Below are positions 25,410-35,000 of a stretch of 64,000 nt of DNA, in pieces. Position 1 is the first letter of the stretch. The number at the start of each line of letters is the position of its first letter. The stretch is from PWXP01 sp040772845 (GTDB taxonomy: Bacteria; Planctomycetota; Planctomycetia; Pirellulales; Thermoguttaceae). The stretch lies in contig JAXGXG010000001.1 in NCBI GenBank assembly GCA_040772845.1, positions 7,068,001 to 7,132,000 of the forward strand, given 5' to 3'. The notes under the pieces are model-generated. The model made no database searches, was not told where the DNA came from, and saw only the letters and a program-made list of their open reading frames with translations. A program made the translations under genes and the position numbers.

Positions 25410-25979
25410 ATGATCAGATTGTCACACTTCACCGCAACTGTCAAGGGCAAAGACTCCGGACCCATTGATTGGCTGCGCCGCACCGTGGAAATGTTCGAGT
25501 GGCGATTGCATGCCTTTGTGCTGCTTGACAGCCACGACAACCTGTTCGTGGAAACGCCCGAGGACGCCAAGAAAGGGCTTCTCTCGGGCTCGACCGAGTT
25601 CGTCGCCCGCGTGCGTCGGATGCTGGGCGAGCGACGGGAAGACCCAGATGTGCCGCAACTGCGGCAACTTCGGCCGCGTCCTGCGTTGGAGACGATCAAG
25701 TTGGAGGTGGCAGTCGGATTCGGCGTCGCCCCAGGCAACTGGTCTCCGGGCCGTCGAAGCGACGATGCCGGGCGGGCGGTGGCGGCGTATCTTGCCCGGC
25801 GTCGTTTCGGCTATTCGGCCGCGGCCGTGGCAATCGCCCTGGGATATCGCGACCACGGCGGCGTCGGGCAAGCGATCCGTCGCGTCGAGCACGGCACCGC
25901 CGCACTGCAACGCACAGTGAAACGCCTGGAACAGAAGCTGCTTAATGCCTACCGGCCTGACCCCAAATGCTCCCCTTGA
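25410..25979 (+). pseudogene. Decayed REP-associated tyrosine transposase (RAYT), internally deleted
   Basis: 189 residues. Residues ~30-55 (WRLHAFVLLDSHDNLFVETP) match the RAYT region that normally reads as a HUH-type NHYHLL motif, but here the histidines are lost. The sequence then jumps directly to the C-terminal part (STEFVARVRRMLGERR, PQLRQLRPRPALETI, then YLARRRFGYSAAAVAIALGY), a DnaA-like C-terminal domain common in planctomycete RAYTs. The catalytic Tyr region is missing. It is a non-functional remnant, and its last codons adjoin a repeat block of REP type. Confidence 0.65.
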
Positions 25980-26040
25980 CATGTCGGGCGAGTCAGAGCA
26001 CCGGGCGGGAGAAGGTTCGTGCCTTCTTTGGCGATCTTCG
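25977..26040 (+). repeat. REP-like repeat block, copy next to the RAYT remnant
   Basis: Near-identical to 16527-16590. The hairpin GAAGGT-TCGT-GCCTTC keeps its stem with a G-T pair in place of A-T. Its position at the 3' end of a RAYT remnant fits RAYT/REP biology. Confidence 0.7.
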
Positions 26041-26679
26041 GTTCTTCCTGCTCCTCTCTTTGCGGCTTCGCGGCTTTGCGTTGAAGTCTGATCCACCGTC
26101 ACCTCGTGGCGGCCACTGTGCTTAACGGGCGCCTTCCCGTCTGGGTGCAGACTGCGCGTCTGGATTGAGGCTGGGCGTAACGCGGCGGACGGCACGACGG
26201 AGCGTGCCTGCTACTTTGCAGTTTGCACCCAGAAGCGGAAGAACCGCTTAACGCAAAGACGCCAAGGCGCGAAGACGCAAAGAAGACCGGAGATTGAGGC
26301 CGCGGTGGTTGGATGAAAAGCCACGGATGAAACACGGACCGAATACGGATAGACGGGAGAGGTCACAGATGCAGGCGATGGCAGACCGAGATGCGAACTG
26401 GGTTGTTTGCCTGCGGCTGTAGGCCAGAAAGCGGGAACAAGTTCCCGCACTCCATATGTGACCGGGGAAACGGCCAACGTCGGCGAAATATCGGGGAAAG
26501 CGCGGGGGGAGGTCGCGTTGACGTTGGTCCGGGGTAGTGACCGTACGGTGCTGATCGGCTACGGCGAAAAGAACCAGCAGTATGTCTGCTTCGCCTTCCC
26601 TCGCAGCCTTGTCTTCGCCGCGCCACAAAAGAAGGCCAGTTGTTCCTTCGCGAGCCCTTATGAAGCCTGCGGGAGACGG
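26041..26679. other. Intergenic spacer with degraded repeats, no gene seen
   Basis: Contains a perfect hairpin AAGCGG-AAGAA-CCGCTT (26233-26249), an acgcaaagacgccaaggcg-type spacer sequence, and the palindrome GCGGGAAC-AA-GTTCCCGC (26431-26448) followed by actccatatg. Short frames here show no domain and no ribosome site. Confidence 0.6.
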
Positions 26680-27936
26680 CTATGGGCCGTTCGGTCCGTA
26701 ATTGGACCATTGGTTGGTGACTCTCCGGCCAATGACCTTTCGCCCGGTGTTTGTCAGGCCGAAGCACGAATGGCCATCGGGCGACACGGTCATGGTATCG
26801 ATGCGCCCCGGCGGCCATTGCAGCGTGAGGTGGTCGCCGTTGCGCGACCATCGGAAGTCCGGATTCCCTTCGTCTTCGTCGTACAGACTCGCCGTTCCGT
26901 CCGGATAGAATTTCAGCCTGACCACATTGGCGCGGTGCAACTGCCACTCCCAGATGTCAGGTCCGGCACCCGGGGCCGAAGAAAACGCCGGGCCGCCGGT
27001 TTCGCGAGACGGCGCACGATCGAGAAGGTCTGCCAGCGACCGGTCGTTGGCATGCGGTTGACGGGAAGCGACTGCCTGCTCTTGATCGACTTGCACCTGA
27101 TGGGGGAACCTGTCAGGCGTTGGCTCCATCTCGCCGGGGGCGGTCGTGTGCATGAATCGCGCATCGCGTCCGGCAGGTTGGGCAGGTTGGCGGGGCAAGC
27201 GTCTGTTCACCGGTTCCGGTCGTGGTGGCGCGTCTTCACCCGGTTGTACGGCGGAAGTCCGCGCGTGCGGCGAGTCTGACGCCTCCGGCCGGCGGACGGA
27301 ATCGGCCGGCTGTGTCGTCGAACGGGCTGGTTCGGGATTCTGTCTGGCAATCGGAGGCTGCCCAGGTGGGCGCCGTTGAGAGTGCATTGCGGCCCAGACG
27401 AATCCGCCCACCACCGCAAATCCTGCAATCAGGGCGAATAGGGCCGGAACCGCAGACGATCTCTTGCGTCTGGCCGCCAGATGCGTCCTTGTGTAGGATT
27501 GGATTTGCGGACCGCCGGCGGCTGACGAAAAGACGGCAGGTGGTATGGACGCAGAGGGAACTGCTGTGAGAGGCCTTGACGCGGCGGGTGCGGCAGGTGC
27601 GGCGGGTGCGGGGCCGGTCGCCGCCGACACGGCGACCGCATGTGCCTGGGCGGCAGCGTTTCGCCGAAGCTGTGCATCGTAGTCTGCCTTCTTCTGTGGA
27701 TCGAGCAGCAACACGCGGGCCGCGGCCACCTCGTTCAGGATTCGCTGCGAATACGCCGCGTACTGCCCGAGCTGATGGCTACGGAGATGGGCCATCTGCC
27801 GATCGGCCGCGTCACTGATGACTTCCGAGTTCGACTCGAATCGTTCGATACCCAGGAGCCTGTAGTGGTCCGGCGGGTGATCCTTCGGTGGAATACCAAG
27901 CCAACGATGATAGGGGTCGAATGATCTTGATCGCAT
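26680..27936 (-). CDS. Planctomycete J-domain-like membrane protein
   Basis: 418 residues from the ATG at 27936, just before SFDPYHRWLGIPPKDHPPDH; an upstream in-frame start at 28008 adds an uncharacteristic extension. Residues ~5-95 are the planctomycete DnaJ-like module (YRLLGIERFESN, HLRSHQLGQYAAYSQRILNE, LLDPQKKADYDAQL). An Ala/Pro-rich linker follows, then one membrane segment (VPALFALIAGFAVVGGFVWA), a long Pro/Arg-rich region and a C-terminal ~90-residue beta domain (WEWQLHRANVVRLKFYPDG). The HPD motif of true J-domains is not evident. Its function is unknown; it may be a membrane-tethered co-chaperone or signalling adaptor. Confidence 0.75.
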   Translation of the reverse strand: MRSRSFDPYHRWLGIPPKDHPPDHYRLLGIERFESNSEVISDAADRQMAHLRSHQLGQYAAYSQRILNEVAAARVLLLDPQKKADYDAQLRRNAAAQAHAVAVSAATGPAPAAPAAPAASRPLTAVPSASIPPAVFSSAAGGPQIQSYTRTHLAARRKRSSAVPALFALIAGFAVVGGFVWAAMHSQRRPPGQPPIARQNPEPARSTTQPADSVRRPEASDSPHARTSAVQPGEDAPPRPEPVNRRLPRQPAQPAGRDARFMHTTAPGEMEPTPDRFPHQVQVDQEQAVASRQPHANDRSLADLLDRAPSRETGGPAFSSAPGAGPDIWEWQLHRANVVRLKFYPDGTASLYDEDEGNPDFRWSRNGDHLTLQWPPGRIDTMTVSPDGHSCFGLTNTGRKVIGRRVTNQWSNYGPNGP

Positions 27937-28567
27937 CGGAAACGCCGTATCGTTCTTGCCAAATTCTCTAGGGATTGACGATGCGCCGCGCATGCGACGT
28001 CCCGCCACCTCTTCCTATATACCTAATCTCGGAAAGCCATGTCATACCCCCCATGATGAGCGACCCCGGAGTGGGTGGTGTTCGCCTGACTGGACGCTGA
28101 CTCCTGCCTGCGAGGGAAAAGCCTGCAGAAGGGTAAAGGCGACCTGCGGCGGCGAGTCTCCGCCAGAATCGCTTGGGCGGGGGCGGAAGCAAATGACCAG
28201 GCACGCAGCGCCGGCAAGTGGATCCAATCGACCCACTCGCTTGCGCTTCGAGCTTGTATTGCCGGTAAGGAAGCAAATGACCAGGCACGCAGCGCCGGCA
28301 AGTGGATCCAATCGACCCACTCGCTTGCGCTTCGAGCTTGTATTGCCGGTAAGTTGTTTTCTGCCGCTCGCCTTGCAGGGGCAGCCGGGACGCGGTACTA
28401 TCGCGGTTCTGAGAATCGATCCGAAAACGCGGGCAGGCAAGGCTGCGAGATGCGCAGAGGGTCGCGCGCTGTTGACATGACCGTCGCATACGAAGGCTGA
28501 ACGATTGTGTCGCGCAGCCGCGCCGAGTCCTTCCTGTAGCGTCGGCCCGGGCAACGAAGGGAGCACC
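27937..28567. other. Intergenic spacer with tandem repeat, no gene seen
   Basis: The divergent spacer between the J-domain-like gene and the methyltransferase gene. It holds the 84-bp tandem duplication described separately and no convincing coding frame. Confidence 0.55.
28185..28352. repeat. Perfect 84-bp tandem duplication
   Basis: The unit starting ggaagcaaatgaccag and ending gccggtaa occurs at 28185-28268 and again at 28269-28352 with no visible difference. It contains acccactcgcttgcgcttcg, a sequence type I associate with planctomycete intergenic repeats (its translated form SSKRKRVG is often called as a spurious protein). Confidence 0.9.
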
Positions 28568-29344
28568 ATGAGTGATGACGTTCAATCCATTCACGAATTC
28601 GATCTGTCGCTGATCTGCGAATACTACGCCAACTTGGACCGCCAGGGGCCAGGCAGCCCCGAGGTGACGGCCAAGGCGCTGAGTTTTGTCGATAACCTCG
28701 ACGAAGGTTCGCGTATCGCGGATATCGGCTGCGGGACCGGCGGTCAGACAATGACACTGGCCGAGCATGTGCCGGGGAACATTACGGGAATCGATCTCTT
28801 CCCGACGTTTATCGACCTGTTCAACAGGAACGCTCAGGCACGGGACCTTCAGCACCGGGTGAAAGGAGTCGTCGGCTCGATGGACGCTCTTCCTTTTGGA
28901 GAGGAAGAGTTGGACCTGCTGTGGTCGGAAGGGGCCATCTACAATATCGGGTTCGAGCGGGGCCTCCGCGAGTGGCGGAAGCACCTGAAGGCTGGAGGGT
29001 ATCTTGCGGTTTCGGAAGCCTCGTGGTTTACAGAAGAACGGCCTGCGGAGATTGAGGACTTCTGGATGGCTGAGTATCCGGGAATCGACACCATTCCCAA
29101 CAAGGTTCGGCAGGTGCAGAAGGCCGGCTATATTCCTGTCGCCACTTTCATTCTTCCCGAAAACTGCTGGACCGACCATTTCTATACGCCGCAAGTGGAC
29201 GTCCAGCGCGCCTTCCTGGCGAAGAACGCAGACAACAAGGCCGCCGTCGCATTCATTGAAAACCAACGGCATGAATCTCGATTGTACGACAAGTACAAAG
29301 CGTACTACGGTTACGTCTTCTACATAGGCAAAAAATGGAACTGA
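28568..29344 (+). CDS. Class I SAM-dependent methyltransferase
   Basis: 258 residues from ATG 28568, chosen for GAAGGGAG about 6 bases upstream. Motif I is IADIGCGTGGQT (residues ~50-61), followed by the acidic GIDLF at the end of strand 2, then VKGVVGSMDALPFGEEELDL (motifs II/III) and HLKAGGYLAVSEASW (motif IV/V). The C-terminal half is an extended substrate domain. The class is soluble and transfers methyl from S-adenosylmethionine; the substrate cannot be read here. No operon partner is obvious. Confidence 0.88.
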   Translation: MSDDVQSIHEFDLSLICEYYANLDRQGPGSPEVTAKALSFVDNLDEGSRIADIGCGTGGQTMTLAEHVPGNITGIDLFPTFIDLFNRNAQARDLQHRVKGVVGSMDALPFGEEELDLLWSEGAIYNIGFERGLREWRKHLKAGGYLAVSEASWFTEERPAEIEDFWMAEYPGIDTIPNKVRQVQKAGYIPVATFILPENCWTDHFYTPQVDVQRAFLAKNADNKAAVAFIENQRHESRLYDKYKAYYGYVFYIGKKWN

Positions 29345-29458
29345 CACAGATGGCGCATACCGGAGCGCCTGGCCCATACACCAGGCAGGCTGAGCGGAGG
29401 CCACTGATGATGGTTGCGTTGCCCGAGCGAGTCCTTCGCCAACACCTGCGAGGCAAAA

Positions 29459-29863
29459 ATGCTTGAACTGATCCTCTTTCTTGTCGTTGTGCTACCCGTT
29501 TGTTGGTTTGTCTCGGAGTTCTTCGACAGACGTAGCATCAGGATTCTGTGTGGCATTGCCGCTATCGGAATGTCGTTTGGTGTGGCGTGGATGTTTGGTG
29601 AGCTGGAGCGACTGCGATCGAACCTTTACTTCTCGGAGGCCACCAAAGATCTGATTCAGAACACAATCATCGAGCTTGAGGCCGGACATTCGGATGACGT
29701 GCTTACGGGTTTGAAGGAACTGCGAAATGACTTTGACCCAAGCTACGAGACTCGGGACGACTACGACGTACTGGTCGACAGATACATCGAATCAATATCC
29801 GAGAACCCCGTTCGGCACGATGGCGGCGTCCCTGGGTGGTTGCACGAAACGCCGGACGATTGA
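29459..29863 (+). CDS. Small two-TM membrane protein, unknown function
   Basis: 134 residues from ATG 29459. Two hydrophobic segments (LILFLVVVLPVCWFVSEFF and IRILCGIAAIGMSFGVAWMF) precede a helical acidic C-terminal domain (FSEATKDLIQNTIIELEAGH, LVDRYIESISENP). No known family was recognised. It lies 114 bases after the methyltransferase on the same strand. Confidence 0.55.
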   Translation: MLELILFLVVVLPVCWFVSEFFDRRSIRILCGIAAIGMSFGVAWMFGELERLRSNLYFSEATKDLIQNTIIELEAGHSDDVLTGLKELRNDFDPSYETRDDYDVLVDRYIESISENPVRHDGGVPGWLHETPDD

Positions 29864-30309
29864 GCGGAGTGGGTTCAGAACTATTCTCGAAAAGATTGCG
29901 AACCGCTCATGAACACTTGTGAACGCTGATGGAAGAAACGGGGAACGACGGATGGGCAAAAGAGTCGGCAACGAGTCGAGAACGACTTTGGCACTGTGAA
30001 GAGCCGATTTCGGAAAACAGGAGGGGACGGAGGCAATGGAGAGAGCATCTGCGGCTTCCTCTGCGTTCTCCTGTTACTGTTTTAGCAGTGGCAGGAAGAT
30101 TAGGGGCAAAAAGATGGATTGCAGGCATGGCTTCAAGGTGGCCTATCGTCCGCAGATTGCCCAGTCTGTTTTTAAGGCTCCTGACCCCTTTTTCGCGCAA
30201 GTGAGAACAGTGGAGTCGGCCGGTGGCCCTTTCTTGGAGCGTCTCTTATCAGCGTCTGAGCCGGACGGTCTGTCCAGTGGATGCTTCAGTCCGCCGCAAA
30301 CCTGTTTCT
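29864..30309. other. Intergenic spacer, no gene seen
   Basis: About 450 bases without a supported gene. Short frames on both strands lack ribosome sites and domains. It borders two gene fragments and is probably decayed sequence. Confidence 0.5.
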
Positions 30310-30495
30310 TCACCCTTCAGCCGTGTCGGTTGTGAAGATGGTTAGGCCGGCGGTCTTGGGGTGGCCGGGGAGGATGGGACTGGTGAGGTAGCCGACCAGG
30401 ACGCAACTGGTGATGCCTACAAGAGGATACAGGAAGAAATGGACGTATGGTTGGGCAAGGTATAGTAGCCCTGCGCTGGCCGTAACGCCGACTAG
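30310..30495 (-). pseudogene. C-terminal fragment, sodium:solute-symporter-like
   Basis: On the minus strand about 60 residues read as the end of a transporter: LYLAQPYVHFFLYPLVGITS, CVLVGYLTSP, then GLTIFTTDTAEG. This resembles the last membrane helices of SSS-family sodium/solute symporters. Upstream of ALVGVTASA the frame loses sense where it meets the sialidase fragment. Assignment rests on a short stretch. Confidence 0.45.
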
Positions 30496-30496
30496 T

Positions 30497-30853
30497 GCGC
30501 CGTCGTTCCTGCTGCGACTGGCGAGTGGTCGCGTACTGTTGGTATGGAATCGAGCAGCGCCAACCGACGGTTCGGCGGCGCCGATGCGACAAGGGGTGGG
30601 ATGGTCGCGCGAGCCGGCAAGCTGGCACCGGGCCGAGTTGTCGGCGGCTGTTTTCGACGACGACTGCCGCACGTGGAGCAAGCCGGTGGTTGTCGCACGG
30701 TGTGAAGGGCGAGAACTGGCCTATCCGTTTGTTCTGGAACGGAGACCGGGGATCGTCTGGATTGTCACCAGGTATCGCGGGAGCCGCGGCGAAACCGTTC
30801 AACTCGAAATTGATGAAACTGCTTTGTGTCCACCACCGGGAGCCATTCCATGA
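30497..30853 (+). pseudogene. C-terminal fragment of a sialidase-family protein
   Basis: About 118 residues match the end of BNR/Asp-box sialidases: PSFLLRLASGRVLLVWNR, WHRAELSAAVFDDDCRTWSK (a degenerate Asp box), ELAYPFVLERRPGIVWIVTR. The frame ends in an ATGA overlap with the intact sialidase gene, so it was once the upstream gene of the same operon. The N-terminal two thirds are missing, replaced by the oppositely oriented transporter fragment. Confidence 0.6.
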
Positions 30854-32007
30854 AAGTGACGCTGTTTCTGCCATTGTGTTTTTCTGCTTTCATTGCCGTT
30901 GCTGCGGCTTCGCCGGTCCAGGAGCCGGGATCGCCTGGGAAGCGGGAAATCACCATTCCGACGATCGATATATCCGAGGACACTGACCGGCACGTGGTGA
31001 TCGCGGCCGGAACCGAAGATACCTACCAGGGGCATGCGACGACACTGCTAATGCCGGACGGTAAGACGATGTTCTGCGTCTGGAGCGTTGGCCATGGCGG
31101 GCCGTGCGGGACTATGAAACGTAGCGATGACGGCGGGCTTACGTGGAGCGAACTGCTGCCGGTGCCGGACAACTGGCGTCAGGTTGCCAACTGCCCGGCC
31201 ATCTACCGGCTGGTCGATCCTGAGGGTGTGGCGCGGCTCGTGGTGTTCGCTGGGCAGGGACCGGGCGGCGCGATGCATCAGTCGCATAGCGCCGACGGTG
31301 GTCGAACTTGGACGCCCATGACCTGCACCGGGCTGACCTCCGTGATGCCATTCTGCACCATCGAGGCGGTTGATGGCGGCAAGCGGCTTCTGGGAATGAC
31401 CAACATCCGACGGCCGGGTGAGACGAAAGAGAAGCGGTCGAACGTTGTCGCGCAGAGCTTCTCGAGTGACGGTGGGCTGACATGGCGCCGCCCGTGGGAG
31501 GTGGTGCTCGATATTCCTGGCTGTGTGCCGTGCGAGCCGTGGCTGATCCGCTCGCCCGACGGCAAGCAGTTGCTGTGTATCCTGCGCGAGAACAATCGGG
31601 CGATGAATGGCTGGATGATGACCTCCGACGACGAGGGCCGCACCTGGAGCAAGGCCCGGCAGTTGCCGGCGGCCCTTTCGGGCGATCGTCATGCCGCGCG
31701 ATACACGGCGGACGGGCGGCTGTTCATCGCCTTCCGCGATACGGCCCAGCAGAGTCCGACTCGCGGCCATTTCGTCGGGTGGGTGGGCGCGTACGACGAT
31801 ATCATCGCAGGACGCGAGGGGCAGTACCGCGTGAAACTGCTTCACAGCCACGCCGGCTGGGACTGCGGCTACGCGGCCGTCGAACGCCTGCCGGACGATA
31901 CCATCCTCGCAACGACCTACGTGAAGTACCGCCCCGGGCCAAAGAAGCATTCGGTGGTGAGTGTGCGGCTGAAGCTGGAGGATCTGGACGGGCAGGCGGC
32001 GCGGTGA
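30850..32007 (+). CDS. Secreted sialidase-family (BNR/Asp-box) protein
   Basis: 385 residues from ATG 30850, with GGGAG upstream and an ATGA overlap with the preceding fragment. It has a signal peptide (MKVTLFLPLCFSAFIAVAAA). Four Asp boxes mark the six-bladed propeller: SDDGGLTWSE, SADGGRTWTP, SSDGGLTWRR, SDDEGRTWSK. ATLLMPDGKTMFCVW and LICSP-type linkers fit exo-sialidase relatives common in planctomycetes. It probably hydrolyses sialic-acid or related acidic sugar ends outside the cytoplasm; substrate specificity is uncertain and many family members are not true sialidases. Confidence 0.82.
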   Translation: MKVTLFLPLCFSAFIAVAAASPVQEPGSPGKREITIPTIDISEDTDRHVVIAAGTEDTYQGHATTLLMPDGKTMFCVWSVGHGGPCGTMKRSDDGGLTWSELLPVPDNWRQVANCPAIYRLVDPEGVARLVVFAGQGPGGAMHQSHSADGGRTWTPMTCTGLTSVMPFCTIEAVDGGKRLLGMTNIRRPGETKEKRSNVVAQSFSSDGGLTWRRPWEVVLDIPGCVPCEPWLIRSPDGKQLLCILRENNRAMNGWMMTSDDEGRTWSKARQLPAALSGDRHAARYTADGRLFIAFRDTAQQSPTRGHFVGWVGAYDDIIAGREGQYRVKLLHSHAGWDCGYAAVERLPDDTILATTYVKYRPGPKKHSVVSVRLKLEDLDGQAAR

Positions 32008-32087
32008 ACACCGAATACGAGGGCAGACCGGAGTCCTGGCCGCCGCAAGCACCAGTCTGGCGAAGTGGCAGCCCCGATGTCTGTTGA

Positions 32088-35000
32088 TTACGGGTTCGTG
32101 GGAGGTGACTTGGACATGTCGGCCGGCGGTGAAAGGGGCGACAGGCGATAGAAGAGGACATTGACGTCGCCCGGATAACCTGCGGCCGTATCGGCCGTGA
32201 CGGTCACTCGGTTCTTGCCTGGTTGCAGCACAAGCGTGTCGATCGGAACTGGGACCGGCTCGCCCGGCTTCATGCCACCGGGCCAGAACCGGGCTTCTTC
32301 GAGCCCACTGCCCGTGAGCGCCTGACCGGCTTGCAGTTGACGAGGGAAGGCGATACGCTTCCCGTTGATCTGGACGGTCGGACACACCAACGGGGGCGCG
32401 GGATGAAGCTCCGGCAGGGCCCGCAAATCGTCCAGTCGCACTTGCACCGTACTGCCTCCCGCCATTCCTTCCAGCCGTAGCGTGAGATACTCCGTCTTCG
32501 ACCAGTCGAAGGCCGGTGCGTCGGCCGTGCGAAAGACACATAATCGCCAGCCTTGGAAGCTTACAAGCGTCGTCCACGTTGCGGCCCGGCCCGCCGTATC
32601 GCGGAGTTGCAGGCGGAAGGTCTCTCCCTTGCCGTCGCCATCGATCCACAAGGCGATTGCTTGTGAACCGCTCAGATCAACCGGCTGGGAAAACCGCCGG
32701 CCGGTTGCACACCATCCGCCGCGCGTGCCGCTGTTGACGGCCGAGAAGAGGATGCATCGATCGCCGATCTTGGCGTTATCCGTCTTGGAAACGAATTGAA
32801 AACTGACTCCCGGCTCTGCGGCTCCATCGGCAGTGAGCGTGGCGTCGGGCGCGGCATAGAACCGTTCGGCGCGATTCTCCTCGCCGCGTTGATACGGAGC
32901 CGTGTCGTCGAAAGGCTCCAGCGTTACGGCCGCCGGATGGTGGTAGTCGGTCGTGGGTGCGTTGCGGAAGCCGCATGCAATCTCCACGCCCAAATGGCAA
33001 GGTTCGGGCAGGTTGTTCGTGATTGCCCACGTGTTCTGTTCGCCGTCGAGGGCCTCGACGTATCGCGGCTCTTCGTACGTGGCGCGGTAGAGCTTCCAGC
33101 CATCAGTATCTCGGAGCAATTTGAAGTCCTTGCCCGGCTCGCGAAGCTGCGCCTTGACCTCTTCGGGGAAGCAATTGGCCAGACGCGCCTGCTCGTAACG
33201 GCCGACCATTTCCACCATCTGCCGGGCGCGGGGATGTTTCTCCATGGTCGCCAGCGAGGTCTCGATGGAGATCGAGCCTTCCAGGCCGATCGTTTTTGCG
33301 GCGACGTATTCGATCTGGTCCGGCCGCACGTCGTTGAACATGTAGTACCAGCCCACGTCGGCCCGCGTGAAGTTTGCAGCCATGCCCCGCATGCCTGGCA
33401 GGCGTTCGTCGAGATAGGCCTTGAGGTCTCCGTGGCCGTCGGCCGATGCGCTACGCGGCACGATATGCCACAGAAGATTGGAGCCGGCGCCGTTGCTGGT
33501 CTGGTAGAGGACGTCTTTGTTGAACTTGCGATAGTAGCCCAGGTGGAGCTTGTTCAGATAGTACCAGCGTTCCAGGTAAGCGTCCTGGATGCCGTCGCTG
33601 GCGTCGAAGTAGACCATGTCGAAATCGCACGCGTTGAACACGTTGGCGAAGTTGGCGGTGAGTTCGTCGGCCAGGGTGCTGTCCGGATCGACGAGGAAGA
33701 AGCCCCACATGGTCAGCAGTCCCTTGACCTCGGCCTCGGCCGCATGGGCGACGGCCTTGGTTCCCAATGCGCCTCGCTGGCAACGCAGGAAACGCCAGGA
33801 CGGGCCGGGTTCGACGTCCTGGTAGCGGATAATCTCGTCGCCAATCCGCAGGTAATGGCCCGGGAAGGCCCTGCTGCGCGGCGCGTTCGGTGGAAGCGGC
33901 GGCGGACCGGTTAGCGTGAGTGTGGCCGTCTTCTCGTCCACGGCTTCGGCCAGCGGCGGGCATGCGACGAACGCAAGGCGGTCATCCGGCCGGGGAGTAA
34001 TATAGGGGTCGTTGGGCGAGATGGACGGTCCGAACACGTGAACGCCTGCCCCCAATCCGGCTGCGTGAATCTTCTCGACCGTTCGTTTCAGACTGGCAAG
34101 CCCCTCGGGGAAGTTCTTCTTGTTGATTTCGAAATGACCATGCGTGGCCAGCCAGTTGTTCTTCAGCAGGATGATTGTGCCGAAATGGCCCAGCTTGGCG
34201 TACTCGATGGTCTTGTCCGTATTGTCCTCGGTCGCGTCCACCATGAAGAGATACGATCGGCGGACCGGTTCCGAATCGCGGGCCCACCGGCCTTCGAGCA
34301 TCGGGCAGGGCAGCCCGTTGGCTCGTTCGGCCTCCATGATGGCCGGTTTGAACCGGTCCCGCGGGGCCGCGACCAGGGCGAACCGGGCCCCGGCCATGCC
34401 CCGGTCTCGCGTGCAGTGCGCGGCGAGCCCGACAATGTCGGAGCCGTGCGTCTGAACCTGCTGCCAGACGTTGGCCGTCGTCCCCAGAAGACACGCTCCG
34501 AACTGCTCGTCGTATGTTGCATTGAAGGCGCCGGCAACGGTCGCCAGGCGCCGGAGTGGAAATACCAGGCTGAGTTGTTCCACATCGTCGGGCGTCACCT
34601 CCACGACCTCGAAGAGCACGTGCTCTTTGCGGAGGGTGAATCGCAGCGTCGCTTGCAGGTCCGAGTCGAGAAATCTGACGCGCAGCAGATCGCCATCGCG
34701 GCTGAGACCACAGGCAGGCGTGGGTACGCCGCGTCGAACGAGACGCAGGATGGGAAAGGGCACTGTGCCGGCGGCATAGTCCGTGCCCGACACCTTGCAC
34801 CGGAACTCGCGGAGGATACCCTGCGGCGAAATCGTCAGACGCAGCGAGTCGGTTTCCAGCGTCACGCCGTTGCCGCCCGGCGCGTCGGCGAGAACGATCG
34901 GATCGATTCTCACGTCGTCTACATCGACGTTTTGACGCGGCGGTACGCTCAAGGCGAGTGCCGAACGGAGGTAGCCATCGGTCGGCGCACGATAGAACCC

